Below, piece after piece: positions 1-10,806 of a stretch of DNA of 48,432 nucleotides (its first letter is position 1; every line of letters begins with the position of its first letter). The notes beneath the pieces are model-generated. The model worked only from the letters and a program-made list of their open reading frames with translations. It was not told the DNA's origin and ran no database searches. The stretch is from positions 1 to 48,432 of the forward strand of contig NXFV01001102.1 in assembly GCA_002803225.1 (NCBI GenBank), written 5' to 3'. Source of the DNA: Gamarada debralockiae (taxonomy: Eukaryota; Ascomycota; Leotiomycetes; Helotiales; Hyphodiscaceae). A program made the translations under genes and the position numbers.

Positions 1-63
1 GAATCAAAAGACTCAAGTGATGAAGAGCCGGAGGACCCAGGCTATAAAGAGCTTGAGGGGAAT

Positions 64-155
64 AGGCCAGTGGAAGAGCCTAGGGTACATGAGGTACCTA
101 AACCAGGATACAGGCCAATTGAAGAGCCTAGGGTACTTAGTGTACCTAAACTGCC
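64..155 (+). repeat. 48-bp direct repeat, two copies, in copia spacer
   Basis: Two tandem copies (from 64 and from 112) encode a 16-residue unit, RPVEEPRVHEVPKPGY followed by RPIEEPRVLSVPKLPL. The unit is Pro/Glu-rich and lies in the linker between integrase and reverse transcriptase. That linker is normally variable in copia elements. Confidence 0.8.
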
Positions 156-1995
156 GCTTGTCAATAGGAGAGAGTCCCACGCGCCTGATCAGCGTGAAGA
201 CAGTGAACCTAGCCATGAGGCTCAATTAGGTCGAGGGCTCCGCGTACGCAAGCCCCAAAGGTTCTTTGATAAAGACACAGCCTGGGGTACTAATGCCTAA
301 GAAAAAGGGATACGTCTTCCAAAATCGTACGATAAGGCGGTTAGCGACCCTTAGTACGCTTAGCAGTAGAAGGATACCATTGCTAATGAGTTAGCTAAGC
401 TCTAGGCCTTTAGGACCTAGGAGTACGCTAAACTACCCCCTAGCAAGGCTATAGTTAGTACAAAGTAGGTCTTTGCAGTCAAGTATACGCTAACTAGCTT
501 GATAGACCGCTTCAAGGCCAGGCTTGTAGCCCAGGGATATAGTCAGCGGTCAGGTAACGATTTCTATAAGACGTTCTCGCCAACTATACGCTATAAGTCA
601 ATTAAAGCTTTACTGGCTATAAGGTGCGCTAAGGATTTAGAGATTCACTAGGCAAACATAGAATTGGCTTATCTACGAGCTAAGCTATATACAAAGGTAT
701 ATATACGTCGAGTACAAGGACTTACGCTACCCCCTGGCATTATACTTAAGGTGTAGAAGGCCTTATATAGTCTAAAGTAGTCTAGAAGGGAATAGTATAT
801 CGAGGCTTACAATAGCCTAGCTAAGCTCAGTCTTACGCCCTCTTTCAGCGATCCTAGTGTATTTACTAATACAAACAAGAGCCTGATTATCGGCCTGTAC
901 GTTAATAATATACTTATACTAAGACGCTCCCTAGACGTAGTAAGTGTATTTAAGGAACAGTTCGGTAAGATGTATAAGATCAAAGACTTAGGCGAGGTCA
1001 GAACGTTCCTTAGTCTTGAAGTAATACAAGATCGAGCGTCTCGTACGCTGATAATTAGCTAGAAGAGCTATACGCTCAAGCTAATTAATGAGTACCTAGA
1101 GGGCAGTAGTAGTGATTAGACAAATCCGACTCTATCTAGGGGGATACAAACGCTAGGAAAAGCTAAGCAAAATGAACCTCGAGCTAATATCTCCCTTTAT
1201 CAAAGAGCGATTGGAAGTCTAATGTATTTACAGAGGGGGACACGCCCTGACATAACGTTTGCAGTCTACCGGCTAAGCCAGTACTGCTCAGACCCCACAA
1301 TACGCCATTGGAACTGCGTTTTACAGGTCATAAGATACCTGCGGGATATACCTGGATACGTAATTCGGTACGGAAACACTAAACGACTACAAGCCTTAAA
1401 GGGGTACTCGGATTTAGACTATACCAGTGACCCTGCGGACCGATTATCGACTTATGGATACATCTTCAAGCTTTCTGGGGGGTCCATAGCCTAGACTTCT
1501 AGGAAACAATAGTCTATATCGACGTCGACTACTAAGGCAGAGTATATAGCCTTGTGCCAGACTAGTAAACAAGCTGTCTAGTATAGTGGGCTACTACAAG
1601 ATATTAGATATTCGAAATATCTAATAGACGGATTTACAGTGCCATTGCTCTGTAATAACCAGTCGGCCATAGCCCTAGCTAATAACCCTAAAAATCATAC
1701 TAGGAGCAAGCATATCGACGTCCAATTTCACTACATACGACAACTGCTAGCGTACAATAAGATTATAGTCGATTACTGTCTAACATCACATATGCTTACG
1801 GACGCACTTACGAAACCACTACGTCTGTCAGTATACAGGACTTGTATTAGGGGGATGCTTTAGACTAGGTAAATCTAGGGGCTTACGCCTAGGTTTTTAT
1901 GCCAATTAGGCTTTTCCTAAGGGCTACGCATACTGTTTTTGTCCTAAAAGGGTTTTTTCAGAAGTAGCTGTTATAAGATATAACCGTAAGGGGGC

Positions 1996-2240
1996 TGTTA
2001 ATAGGTCTAGAAAGTACGGTAATATCTAGGGGCAGGCAGCAGGCTATCAGTACAGGCAACAAGATATCGGGACAGGCAACCAGCTATCGGGACAGGCAAC
2101 AAGAATAAGCTATATCAAGTTGTAGATATAACAGAAGGGTTAAACGATATAGGAAGGACAGAGATTTTGAATTGAAGCTTTCGAAGCCTATTTTGGACTA
2201 GCGCTATATGCACCTTAGTATCAGGGTCCTCATACCAACA
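1996..2240 (+). repeat. 3' LTR of the copia element
   Basis: The LTR starts with TGTTA directly after an AAGGGGGC purine tract and ends with CAACA, so it has the expected TG...CA termini. Its 3' 125 bp (2116-2240) recur at 21734-21856. The 5' half contains a 20-bp tandem repeat. No paired 5' LTR is in the window, so a target-site duplication cannot be checked. Confidence 0.8.
2033..2108 (+). repeat. 20-bp tandem repeat inside the LTR (about 3.8 copies)
   Basis: Units start at 2033, 2053, 2073 and 2093 with consensus CAGGCAACAAGATATCGGGA. The last copy is partial. It sits in the U3-like half of the LTR, where the related LTR copy at 21666 has unrelated sequence. Confidence 0.85.
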
Positions 2241-2269
2241 CATTGAAGATGCAATCCTGCCGATGCTAG

Positions 2270-4004
2270 GTCTGAAAGACTCGAGATCCAATAATCCATT
2301 CCTCCCGACACCTCAAATACCGTTAGTAGAAGTCGATTTAGAGGTCTACCAAGTCTTGCCTTTGGATCGCGAAATAATAAGGTATGGATACATTCCCCTA
2401 ATCTCAATCACATGATACAGGCTAGGCGCTTTACCATAGTATCGAATAAATACAAGACGAGAGCGATGCTTGCATGTCTTTTGTGGTTTTGTGTTTTAAA
2501 TTTCCTTCCTTAATTCTGTCTCATTTTATTCCACCCTTTGTCTAGGATGTTGAGACTTCAGTTCGTGTCTCTGCTGCTTCAGCTCCTCATGAAATAAATG
2601 CCCACGCTTATCTTCGTCCAGATTATTCCAATGCTATCGACTGCATGCACATCTATTCACGCCTATAATACCTGATATAGATAAATTTGAGCTCGAACTA
2701 TGCGCTTTTCTCGAGAATCGTGCTCGTGTAAAGCAAACCCACCATCAGAACCACGATACCAATGGGCCGCCGGCTGGGAAATCAATTTCATGGGTCGGCC
2801 TACTTTTTGCAGTGCTCGCATGTGGGGGGCAATATTCTGACAATCCATCAGAAGAGAGACAGGCGAAGTCGCAGCTATATGGTGAGGACAGCCAACAATC
2901 ATTCTTACCATTGCTAACTTGCAGCTATAGCTCACTATTCATTTCTGTGTCTCAAGATGGCAAACTTTCTTCTCCGGCCATCGCTCTTATGCATCCAGAC
3001 ATTGTTGCTTCTCGGCAACATTTTGCAGAATGACATGAAGCCAGAAGCCGCCTGGGTTCTGTTAGGCACGACGGCAAGAATGGCTCAGAGTCTTGGTTTA
3101 CACATGGAAAATATTCATACTTCTTCACCACGAAAAGATATATGGTATGTTGAAGTTCCCCTGCGCCTTGCTTTCATATTTTCTCACAGTTTCTAGGTTA
3201 TCAGTTGTTTGGCAGGACACTCTGCTGTCGCTATGTTTTGACAGGCCTCCTATCACAAGGCCTGCGATAGCTGATGAGAATCTGGTCGAAGGTGGTTCAT
3301 ACGTAGATGCGATGAATTCTCTTTGCGATGAAATTGTTCGCAGTATCAGCGTCAGGACACAACGTCTCCCCCTCAATTTTGAGACAATTCTGGAAAGCGT
3401 GTCCAGGATTGAAGAAATTCGTCTCAAAACCATAGGTTACTTCAGCGCAAAGGATTATTCCTCAAATATCCGGCAGCGTTGCCAATTATGTGCTCTAAAT
3501 TTGCACATTTCCTTTAGCATAGCCTGGCTAAGTCGCCCGGCCATCCGGAGTCGCATCACCGAGTTAAAGACGTATGAACAACTTCAGCTTATTGAAAAAT
3601 GCCACGAAAACCTCCTCCAGTGCACGCGGTCATTTGTACACTTACATTCGCTAAGTATTATTGCATCACGATCATGGGCAATTGTCCATAACGGACTAAG
3701 TTCGGCATTACTACTGAGCCTCCTTTGTTCGACAAGGAACGATCCAGAAGTTCGGCAACTGCAAGGGGAAGTTCTTGATATTCTCTCCACGGAAGCTGCA
3801 GGCGAGAATGGCCATCGCCATAATGCGCGTAGTAGTATTGGGTGGTTGGCACCACACACAAGAGCTGCCGCTGCGCTTAGGAGCCTGTACAATGAGCGTC
3901 CAAATTCGCCTCAAGATCATATCGCTGGCGGCGGTGGACCAAATCAAGAGGCACTAAACAATCAGCCCCAATCGGCGGTGTATGCCGCAAGAGCGCCCCA
4001 GTAA
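2270..4004 (+). pseudogene. Fungal-specific (Zn2Cys6-class) transcription factor, 5'-truncated
   Basis: The body is the fungal transcription-factor homology domain (Fungal_trans, PF04082 type). It reads ISWVGLLFAVLACGGQYSDN, then MANFLLRPSLLCIQTLLLLG...NDMKPEAAWVLLGTTARMAQSLGLH, then WQDTLLSLCFDRPP. Two introns join the frames: 2882-2924 (or 2930) and 3145-3196, both GT-AG and in phase. The clean frame runs from about 2641 to the stop at 4002-4004. Upstream, 2270-2400 also reads like this family (SRSNNPFLPTPQIPL) but does not join cleanly, with stops and a likely frameshift near 2650. No Zn2Cys6 cluster or start codon is visible before the copia LTR that ends at 2240. I infer that the DNA-binding end is lost, so any product could not bind DNA in the usual way. 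Such regulators usually act in the nucleus on nearby metabolic genes. If an unseen upstream exon exists, it could still be functional. Confidence 0.75.
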
Positions 4005-4923
4005 GCGGGCTTCCCTCTGGCTCTGTAATATCTCAGATAGCTGACTATTAAAGGGCCTCTACACCCGCTGAGGCCGGTTTTTCTAGTTATATGAATACCA
4101 TTGGGTTGTCGGTCCCGGATGATCTAGGTCAAGCAAACACATCTGTCTTGGACGTGTTTGACTCTATCATATGGGGTAGGATAACATCTCTCAATCAAGG
4201 GAAGGTTTCTAACATGGTACTTAGATCCAATAGGAGGTGGTGAATCGTTCCCTGATAACGACATCCTGTCTGTCGACCCGTGGATATTTTGAAGTAGAGA
4301 TGATATGCAAGGAGCCAGTTGTTTGTTTAGTTGGTTTTATATCTCGAACCTCAACTTAACCAATGAAATATATCCTCAACTTCAACCAAGGATTTATTTG
4401 AGGAAGCGCAACTACCAGTTAGTAGCTGAACTAAGTGTAACAGCCCCAGACACCACTAGCCATTTTATCCGATATTGTCACATGATCAGGCCATAAATAC
4501 TCTCTTCCCGCCAGCTGACCCTTGAAACACTCTCATTTACAGCTCCTAGAACTAATCATGGTAGTTCAACCTGTTCAACTGGATTTGTGAAAATAGGGAA
4601 CCAATAGTTGAAGTTGATAGAGACCCTCAACTTAGACAACTAGTTAGATGAGCAACCTCATTATGTCTATTTATTCTGGGACACTGTTGCAGAATTACAG
4701 AGAGACCACAATCAGAATTCGATGGACTGTGGCCTAACTAATCTCAGGGAGTTTCTGTCCGATATTCTGTTCGGTATTCTCCAAAAGGCGTAGAATCTGA
4801 GAGTAAGCATTGCGAGGTGGAAACGCTCTTTGACGTTAGATTCAAAACTGCTTGATTCTATATATGAAGTTCAAGTATCAAGTGATGGGCATATTCTGGC
4901 TAACAACTATCCACTATTTACTA
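4005..4923. other. Intergenic, possible LTR-like debris
   Basis: No credible reading frame. About 4437-4600 has the look of an old LTR (TGTAACAGCCCC start, CATAAATA box near 4491), but no partner copy or clear 3' end is visible. The word CTCAACTT recurs several times between 4346 and 4640. Confidence 0.4.
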
Positions 4924-5909
4924 CTAATTCTCTGCAAATCCCCATGCTTTTGTCCATTTAGTGTTCACACTCTCCTGTAGTGACTGCGGATACGAGTGCT
5001 TAAAGTCAGATATCTCCCAGTCCTGCTCGCCCTGATACTCCACTGGCATAAGGGCATCCGATACAATCTTTCCACCCTTACGAACCGGACCAGTTCCATG
5101 GGACATGTTGGGAATCATCGGAAATCCGGGGCAGTCCTCGAAGAAAGTTTCGTCGCGATTCGGGCGGCATCTAGTGCATAATGCAAACAAGATATCCTTT
5201 ACATCATAGACATCAATATCTTCCCCGCAAAGTATAAGACGTTGAATGCTAGCTCCAGCCTTTTGGTAGAAGAGAAAGTCTCCGACTTTCTTGCGGAATT
5301 CCTCAGACGTCGTGTTCATTTCCTTGAGCTTTTTCGTGTCGACTTTGAGTGCCGCCCAGGTGACCATGCTCTCGAATGGTGAGAAGACGTCTGTGATAGG
5401 AAACCCAGCGTCCTGGAAAACCTGGCGGATCTGTGCTGAGACAAGACAACCGAGCAAAGTGTGCGTTTCATCAGTATATTTCTTAAGTGAATCTCATTCA
5501 ACGGCGTTTCCCTCACTGCCAGCACAAGTTTCCTCCTTTCCTTCAACACTACATCCGCCGCCCGCGAAATCAGATCGTTGGAGAAGCCGGCATTGATCGC
5601 AGCTAACGTCTTCATGCTGCAAGGGATTACCACCATGCCGTCGACGCGGAACGACCCACTGGATATCGCCGCTGACATATCGGAGGCTGAGTAGACGTAG
5701 TCGGCGAGTGCGCGCACGTTCAAGGGGTGGTAGTCGGTTTCGTATTTGATGGTTGATTCGGCCCAGTGGCTCATTACTAGGTGTGTTTCAATATTCAGTC
5801 GTCGAAGGACGGTGAGGAGTTTGATTCCTAGGATTGCGCCGGTGGCACCTGTCATGCCCACGATTATTCTTTTGCGTCGTGATTGGGGTCCTTGTATTTG
5901 GGATGTCAT
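4924..5909 (-). pseudogene. PAD1 (UbiX-type flavin prenyltransferase) fused out of frame to FDC1 (UbiD-type decarboxylase) 3' end
   Basis: Reading leftwards from ATG at 5909, the first about 160 codons are PAD1/UbiX: RRKRIIVGMTGATGAILG (FMN-binding start), SSGSFRVDGMVVIPCSMKTL, RAADVVLKERR and VRETPLNEIHLRNIL. The PAD1 C-terminal about 40-50 residues, which normally include a PPVPAFY-like segment, are missing. At about 5466-5490 the homology switches, in a different frame, to the C-terminal third of FDC1/UbiD: DETHTLLGCLVSAQIRQVF, AGFPITDVFSPFESMVTW, GEDIDVYDVKDILFA, VRKGGKIVSDALMP, ending at 4924. In working fungi PAD1 makes the prenylated FMN cofactor and FDC1 uses it to decarboxylate cinnamic and related acids; the two genes are usually neighbours. 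A deletion joining adjacent genes explains the structure. No GT-AG intron restores one frame. FDC1 lacks its N-terminal two thirds, including the catalytic region, so both activities should be lost. Confidence 0.88.
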
Positions 5910-6648
5910 GGTCGCGGAATGTGCTGCGATGGAGGTGATGAGCAGTTTGAGGTGAAATGAGGAATCAGTGTGGCTTTTAAATGTCACAGAAGGGCAGAAT
6001 GGCAGAAGATCTTGATGTAATTTTATCTTCATATTCCTTGCAGTTTTACGCACTTTATAAATGTCCATGACTCAGGTTAGCATAAAATGGGTCAGTGATT
6101 TTGATCCATCAAGTTGGCACTTCTCGGCTTCGGTCGGATTCGGTTCGGATTCGGACTTATAGCAAGGCCATTCCTTCCTTACCTTCCCTGATATTACTAC
6201 CCTGATGTCATTGTGCTTGAACGCATCATCGCATCGGGATACTATTCACTCGCCGAAGTTATAAATTAACCACGTCAGAGAAGCTTCACTAGGCAACAGT
6301 CAATCAATAGACTGCACTTATCTTGAGCTATGTTACTCCTCAATATATCATCGTCTCAGGTTGTTCCCGCGCTCGTGACACTGGATTGTTTGAAGAAATA
6401 CCACGCTTTGAATTGCTAGCTATGCCATGGGGCGCTTCTGGTCAACCAGTGAAGCCACCGAAGAACTTATTGAATAAAAAATATTGTTGGCCTTCATGCC
6501 ACAAGACTGTACTGCAACCATCCTCGGCTTCAAACCCTTCTCCAAGACTCCCTCTTAAATGTAAAACAAGTCAGACAAAATACATTTATACCCCTTCTCT
6601 AACAACCCCTCCACTCCCGTCAACCAGTTCTCGTTGTTCAACAAATAC
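5910..6648. other. Intergenic, upstream of PAD1 relic
   Basis: No gene seen. It contains the CGG array at 6125-6154 and otherwise unremarkable sequence. The reading frame at 6323-6652 (+) shows no family features and I do not call it. Confidence 0.6.
6125..6154. promoter_or_regulatory. Cluster of six CGG triplets
   Basis: CGG occurs at 6125, 6131, 6135, 6141, 6146 and 6152, in a degenerate (GATTCGGTT)-like repeat about 215 bp upstream of the PAD1 start on the minus strand. Zn2Cys6 regulators bind paired CGG triplets, so this could be an operator array. It could also be a simple-sequence expansion. Confidence 0.4.
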
Positions 6649-8247
6649 CTAGGCTAAGGCATACACCAGCGTGCCATAACCCAACTGATCGAAGCCACCA
6701 CTGTTTGGCCCATAGTCTCCGCCGCCTCCTTCGGCACCAGCACCAGATTGCCTGACATTGTCTCTATATTGGCCTGTGTAATTGGCAGTGAGGCCTTTCA
6801 GATCATGATAGTGGGCGAAGAACAGCTCCCAAGTCGGGCGGATATCGCCCCTGCTATTATTGGAAATGACAGTCTGCTCAGCGTTGCCCCATGCGTAATA
6901 GTACGGCGCATACGGAACGTCGTAGCCAAGGTTGTACTTGGTAGCGTATTCCGCGCCCTTCAAGATCCGATTGTCATCATATCCAAACAAATCCAGTCCC
7001 TGATTCCATGCCATTTGAGCGATTGCACCTAATGTTGAGAAGTCCAACATGGCATGGCCTTGATCTCTTCCTGCCTCCTGTCCTTGACCTAGCCCTTCAG
7101 GCTCATATATTTTCCAAATGGTGTTGTTTATCGCTCCGCTACCGTTCCCATTCTTGAAGTATGTGATCGCTTGGTTATACATCGTCGCATTGTCGGTCAA
7201 AACACCGATGGCCAGAACAGATGCCATATTGCACAGATCCCAGTTTGCCCAGTAAGCGAAGGGGCTTGCACCGTTATGGTTGATGAGAAAATCGTTGTTC
7301 AAGGGATAAAATACGTCCAGCATCAGGCGTTTGAAGAGGGCAAAGTCGGTGGATGACCAGCCACTGTAGGTCCGCATGATTTCGGCGACATTAGCGAATT
7401 GATATCCATAAATGCCGGATGCGAGGAACCTATCTCCAGTTCCCTGAAGTGAGGTCAACGTCGAAGACCATTCGTTTAATATAGACACTGCTTTGTCGGC
7501 ATAAGCTGTGTCGCCTGAGACTTTCCACCGCAGCGCTAAGGCATACCCAGCAGCAATGTCGTTATACAGCGAACCATAGTTCTCCACATGAGTCCCATCG
7601 TATCCCCGATAGATAATAGCTTGCGGACTAGGCGAATATTGCAGAAAGGAATGGGAATTATTTGTGAGCTTATACCAGCCGGTTATCCACGGTTCGGCGT
7701 TGGCTTCCACCTTTGATTGCATGCGGCTGAAGTCGGCATCGCTATGGAGGAGACCGGGGTGAACGAATCCAGAACTAGAGCTGGTGGATGAGGAAGCAGC
7801 GGTCGTAGACGTGGTAGGAGGCCGGCTGGTAACAGAGGAGCTCTGAGCAAAACTAATTGTAGCGTTGCTTGAGGCGGTCTGGAACGGAATACTAGTTGGC
7901 GTTACCAGAAGGCTGACGTAGGAAGAATTCGGCCAGGCCACTGTGTGCGTCAAACTCCATAATGCTGACGTATGGAAGGGTGAAACCGAAGTATCCGCCT
8001 GGGACTGCGAAGAGAGTACGGCCGAATTCAAAAATGGAGGAGTGGGAGTTGCCACATCAGCCGAAGATGCAGAAGCTGAGATGTAAGTGGTCATCGTAAA
8101 GTCCCTGAAGACTGTTTCGGTAATAACAGATGGGATGGCTGCATCGCAGCCGTAATCGTACCAGTCAACGGGTGGCCTTGCTAGATGTGCCATAGAGAGA
8201 CTCCCCAGTGCCACTAAGGAGGCCCACAGCTTATTGTGCCCATACAT
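6649..8247 (-). CDS. Secreted alginate-lyase-domain protein (polysaccharide lyase-like)
   Basis: A single-exon 532-residue protein starting at ATG 8245-8247. The N-terminus has a short hydrophobic signal-like stretch (KLWASLVALGSLSMAHLA, residues 6-23). Residues about 128-160 are a Ser/Thr-rich linker. From residue 161 the sequence matches the alginate-lyase fold family (PF05426 type): FVHPGLLHSDADF, then an alpha-toroid-like body with ENYGSLYNDIAAGYALALRW, FAYWANWDLCNMAS and EAGRDQGHAMLDF. The HPG...H start and the GRDQGHA block are family hallmarks; the His/Arg there are likely functional. Fungal members of this fold are thought to cleave uronic-acid-containing glucans or glucuronans by beta-elimination, but I cannot assign a substrate. 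The product is probably exported. Its neighbours do not share the function. Confidence 0.82.
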   Translation of the reverse strand: MYGHNKLWASLVALGSLSMAHLARPPVDWYDYGCDAAIPSVITETVFRDFTMTTYISASASSADVATPTPPFLNSAVLSSQSQADTSVSPFHTSALWSLTHTVAWPNSSYVSLLVTPTSIPFQTASSNATISFAQSSSVTSRPPTTSTTAASSSTSSSSGFVHPGLLHSDADFSRMQSKVEANAEPWITGWYKLTNNSHSFLQYSPSPQAIIYRGYDGTHVENYGSLYNDIAAGYALALRWKVSGDTAYADKAVSILNEWSSTLTSLQGTGDRFLASGIYGYQFANVAEIMRTYSGWSSTDFALFKRLMLDVFYPLNNDFLINHNGASPFAYWANWDLCNMASVLAIGVLTDNATMYNQAITYFKNGNGSGAINNTIWKIYEPEGLGQGQEAGRDQGHAMLDFSTLGAIAQMAWNQGLDLFGYDDNRILKGAEYATKYNLGYDVPYAPYYYAWGNAEQTVISNNSRGDIRPTWELFFAHYHDLKGLTANYTGQYRDNVRQSGAGAEGGGGDYGPNSGGFDQLGYGTLVYALA

Positions 8248-10806
8248 CGAAGAAAAGCTGGAAATAGCGTCTTATAAAGAAAGCGGAGGGAGAGAACGAG
8301 TTCATGTACCTAGAAGCGGTAGGTATCACCTGGACACGCAAAAGCGTAAAGAATGGAAGATGGAGTAAGATGCTAGAATCATCGTCAGACCTGAGGAGAA
8401 AAATTACAATATATAGAGAATAGAATGAAGAATGTCTATTTGGCGCTGCATACGACAAATTGTCTCGAGTTTCAGGTTAATATAGAGTGGATGAGCCATC
8501 GGCAGTCGACATAACTGAAATATATCGTCCTTTTTGTAAGCATAGGAGTAAGTTAGTTCTACACCGTTTCATTAAAACGGCCCTAACAATCTGATTGGCT
8601 TCCTTATCTCATCCCCACGGTATGAGGCGGTTTCTGACCAATTGTAGCAAGCAGATAGATGATGAGCGGCACATATTTAGTCCTCCGCAGCGTCAAACTT
8701 AAAATTAATTTATTCAGTTCGACATCCATGCCCGTGATGACAAAGCGATTCCCGTTAATCACTTGGAAACGGACACGGCTCGGAGTTTGCCGCGAGCAAT
8801 TCAGAGTCCTGACAGAAACGGCTTTCCTTCCTATCCGAATTCCTTATGCTGACCTAGCCATTTTGAAAGGCGTTGCAGCTAATTCCATTCTCTGCAGGCT
8901 CTTAATTCCTCGCATCACATCTCAAATGGCCCCAATTAGATCCTATTTATAAGATCCCAGTCTAATTAGTTGAAATGCGACGCAGGGGTGTTTTTTAAGG
9001 TTATTAGACCATAGTGAGGGCCAATTTTCAGGCCACATCCCCTATAATCCTAGGCTGTAATCGCTAAATTTCAGGCTTATAGCCTTGTAGCTACAGGCTA
9101 TCCTCCGCTATATTCTAGCCTGCTAACTACTAATTTTCAAGCTATGCTCTTTAAAACACTGTATTATCATCAGATGCTCTATTACTACGTGTTACTACCT
9201 CCTTAACACTCTCTTAAAATAGTGCCCAATATTCCAGATATAAGCACATACTCCTTATATAAGACATGGTTCTAATTCGATGAAAAGCATCAATTAAGGT
9301 TATAAGATCCTATCTATAAAGCAATTAATACGGCATTTGAAGACCACTTCTTGTAGTAGAGACAAGTTAAATAAGTACTTAATAAGTTGATCTTCTTTGT
9401 ATGTATAGAATAAAGTTGAATTCGTGAAGTTCGGTAAGGTGGCGGCCTACTTGGCTGTTTGGTATGGCTCTTGCTGATGGGGATCTAAAATTGGCCCTGA
9501 AAGAACTCTTGGCTTACATTTTCTAACTTTAGCAGGCATTAGTCGAAGCTGCGGAGCTTGACAGTTATCTTCGATACTAGTTCATGCCCCTGTCTACCAT
9601 GGCCCACCTCCTTGGACTTACTTGCTCACCCACAGCGCAGGTCCAAAGACAGAAATGGGAAATGCTCATATTGAGACTTCGACGTCAAATACGCTATTTC
9701 TTCTACCATCCCCTTTGCTTTTCTTAATCGCAATTTTTGTCCGAAAGACTTCGCTGCTTCAATAGTTGTTTTCGGATCTGGACAAACCGACGAGTTCGTC
9801 GAGCTTGGACCCATGCTTTCGACCGCAACAGCGAAGACAAACATAACGCTCTTGTTTAACGAAGACGAGTTAAAGCGACTATGTTACTTTCATAGTGATT
9901 GGAGGATCTTTGAAGGAAGTTACAGCAGCTGAAGTTTGAGAAGCAATTATAATTCAGTATCTTAGCAGAAGGAAGACTTATTTATCCTGAGTACCAAGTA
10001 ATAGCAGCTTAGAGAAGACACCGCTAGAATTAGTTGGGTCGGTGGTGTACTAGTGTAGAAACAAATTAATTGGATGGGCGCCACGAGAAAAGGACATTAG
10101 ATTAAAGTTCTTCATGTCCCTGGAAATGCTAGTTCCGAACGCATTGGATATATGCCTCCTTTAAGAACCAAAGGCATCGAAAACACTCCACATCAAACTG
10201 CCATGAAATCAGCTTCATGCTCTGAGAGCTGATCGTGTTATTCGGCTGTCGGCAGAATGCCAGGGAAATCTTCCTCTCCTAGAGTACCCATTGATGAGCG
10301 ATTGTCTAACAATGTTTCCTATCATTACTGAGTCTGGAACTTGATAACTATTTCAAGTACAGACATTCAAAGGCGAATGTATCAATTGCCCTCTCTTTAC
10401 TATGCCTCAATCTTGCAATATAGTCACGTGACTAACGAGAGTGACTGAATAAGGAACAACGTGGTTGGATTATTTAAGGTCGCGAAGATACTATCGAACA
10501 AACCAAGTACATTAGTCTGTACTTATAGACAGAAATCTCCCTATTACTCATAGAACACGCCACACTGTTCAAGTAATCTCTGAGTCATGTGATGCGTCAC
10601 ATGTGTCATGGTGCCTAGAATCAGAGTCACTGATTACTCATTCCAACACCCAAATAAGCTTTTGCATTTATACTTAAACAACCCTCTACCTTCTCCTAAC
10701 CTCAAATGCCTGAAGTTACCTTCATCCTCTAGAAGTTGAACCAATCACTACCCCATTGTGTTACCCCATGCAAATTCCACGACCGGCCATCAAGCTGGTC
10801 CTTGCC
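8248..10806. other. Long gap, AT-rich degenerate DNA
   Basis: About 2.5 kb without a supportable gene. 8960-9420 is AT-rich with many TAA/TAG words on both strands and looks like a RIP-decayed repeat whose family I cannot name. A 72-codon minus-strand frame at 9626-9844 starts with ATG but has no recognisable domain. A perfect GTCACGTGAC palindrome lies at 10423-10432. Confidence 0.55.

Larger units (their letters stand above)
1..2240 (+). mobile_element. Ty1/copia retrotransposon, 3' part, RIP-inactivated
   Basis: This is the 3' end of a copia-type LTR element; the 5' end lies outside the window. In order it holds an integrase-RT spacer (1-300), the reverse transcriptase (about 480-1220), the RNase H region (about 1400-1860), a purine tract (about 1987-1994) and an LTR (1996-2240). 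Recognisable copia blocks are KARLVAQGYSQ in RT, GSLMY...GTRPDITFAV just after RT, the RNase H stretch GYSDLDY...STYGYIF with STTKAEYIA, and SKHIDVQFHYIR near the end. The frame is full of TAG codons exactly where the family has Trp or Gln, and the RT active-site YVDD reads YVNN (898-909). All of these fit CpA-to-TpA change on one strand or the other, which is RIP. The element cannot encode an active polymerase. Confidence 0.93.

Noticed and set aside
3584..3947. Three minus-strand frames
   Set aside because: They are antisense shadows of the transcription-factor exon on the plus strand.
4305..4496. 63-codon plus-strand frame
   Set aside because: It lies in possible LTR debris and has no conserved features.
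9626..9844. 72-codon minus-strand frame with ATG
   Set aside because: No recognisable domain, no intron to extend it, and it is flanked by degenerate AT-rich DNA.
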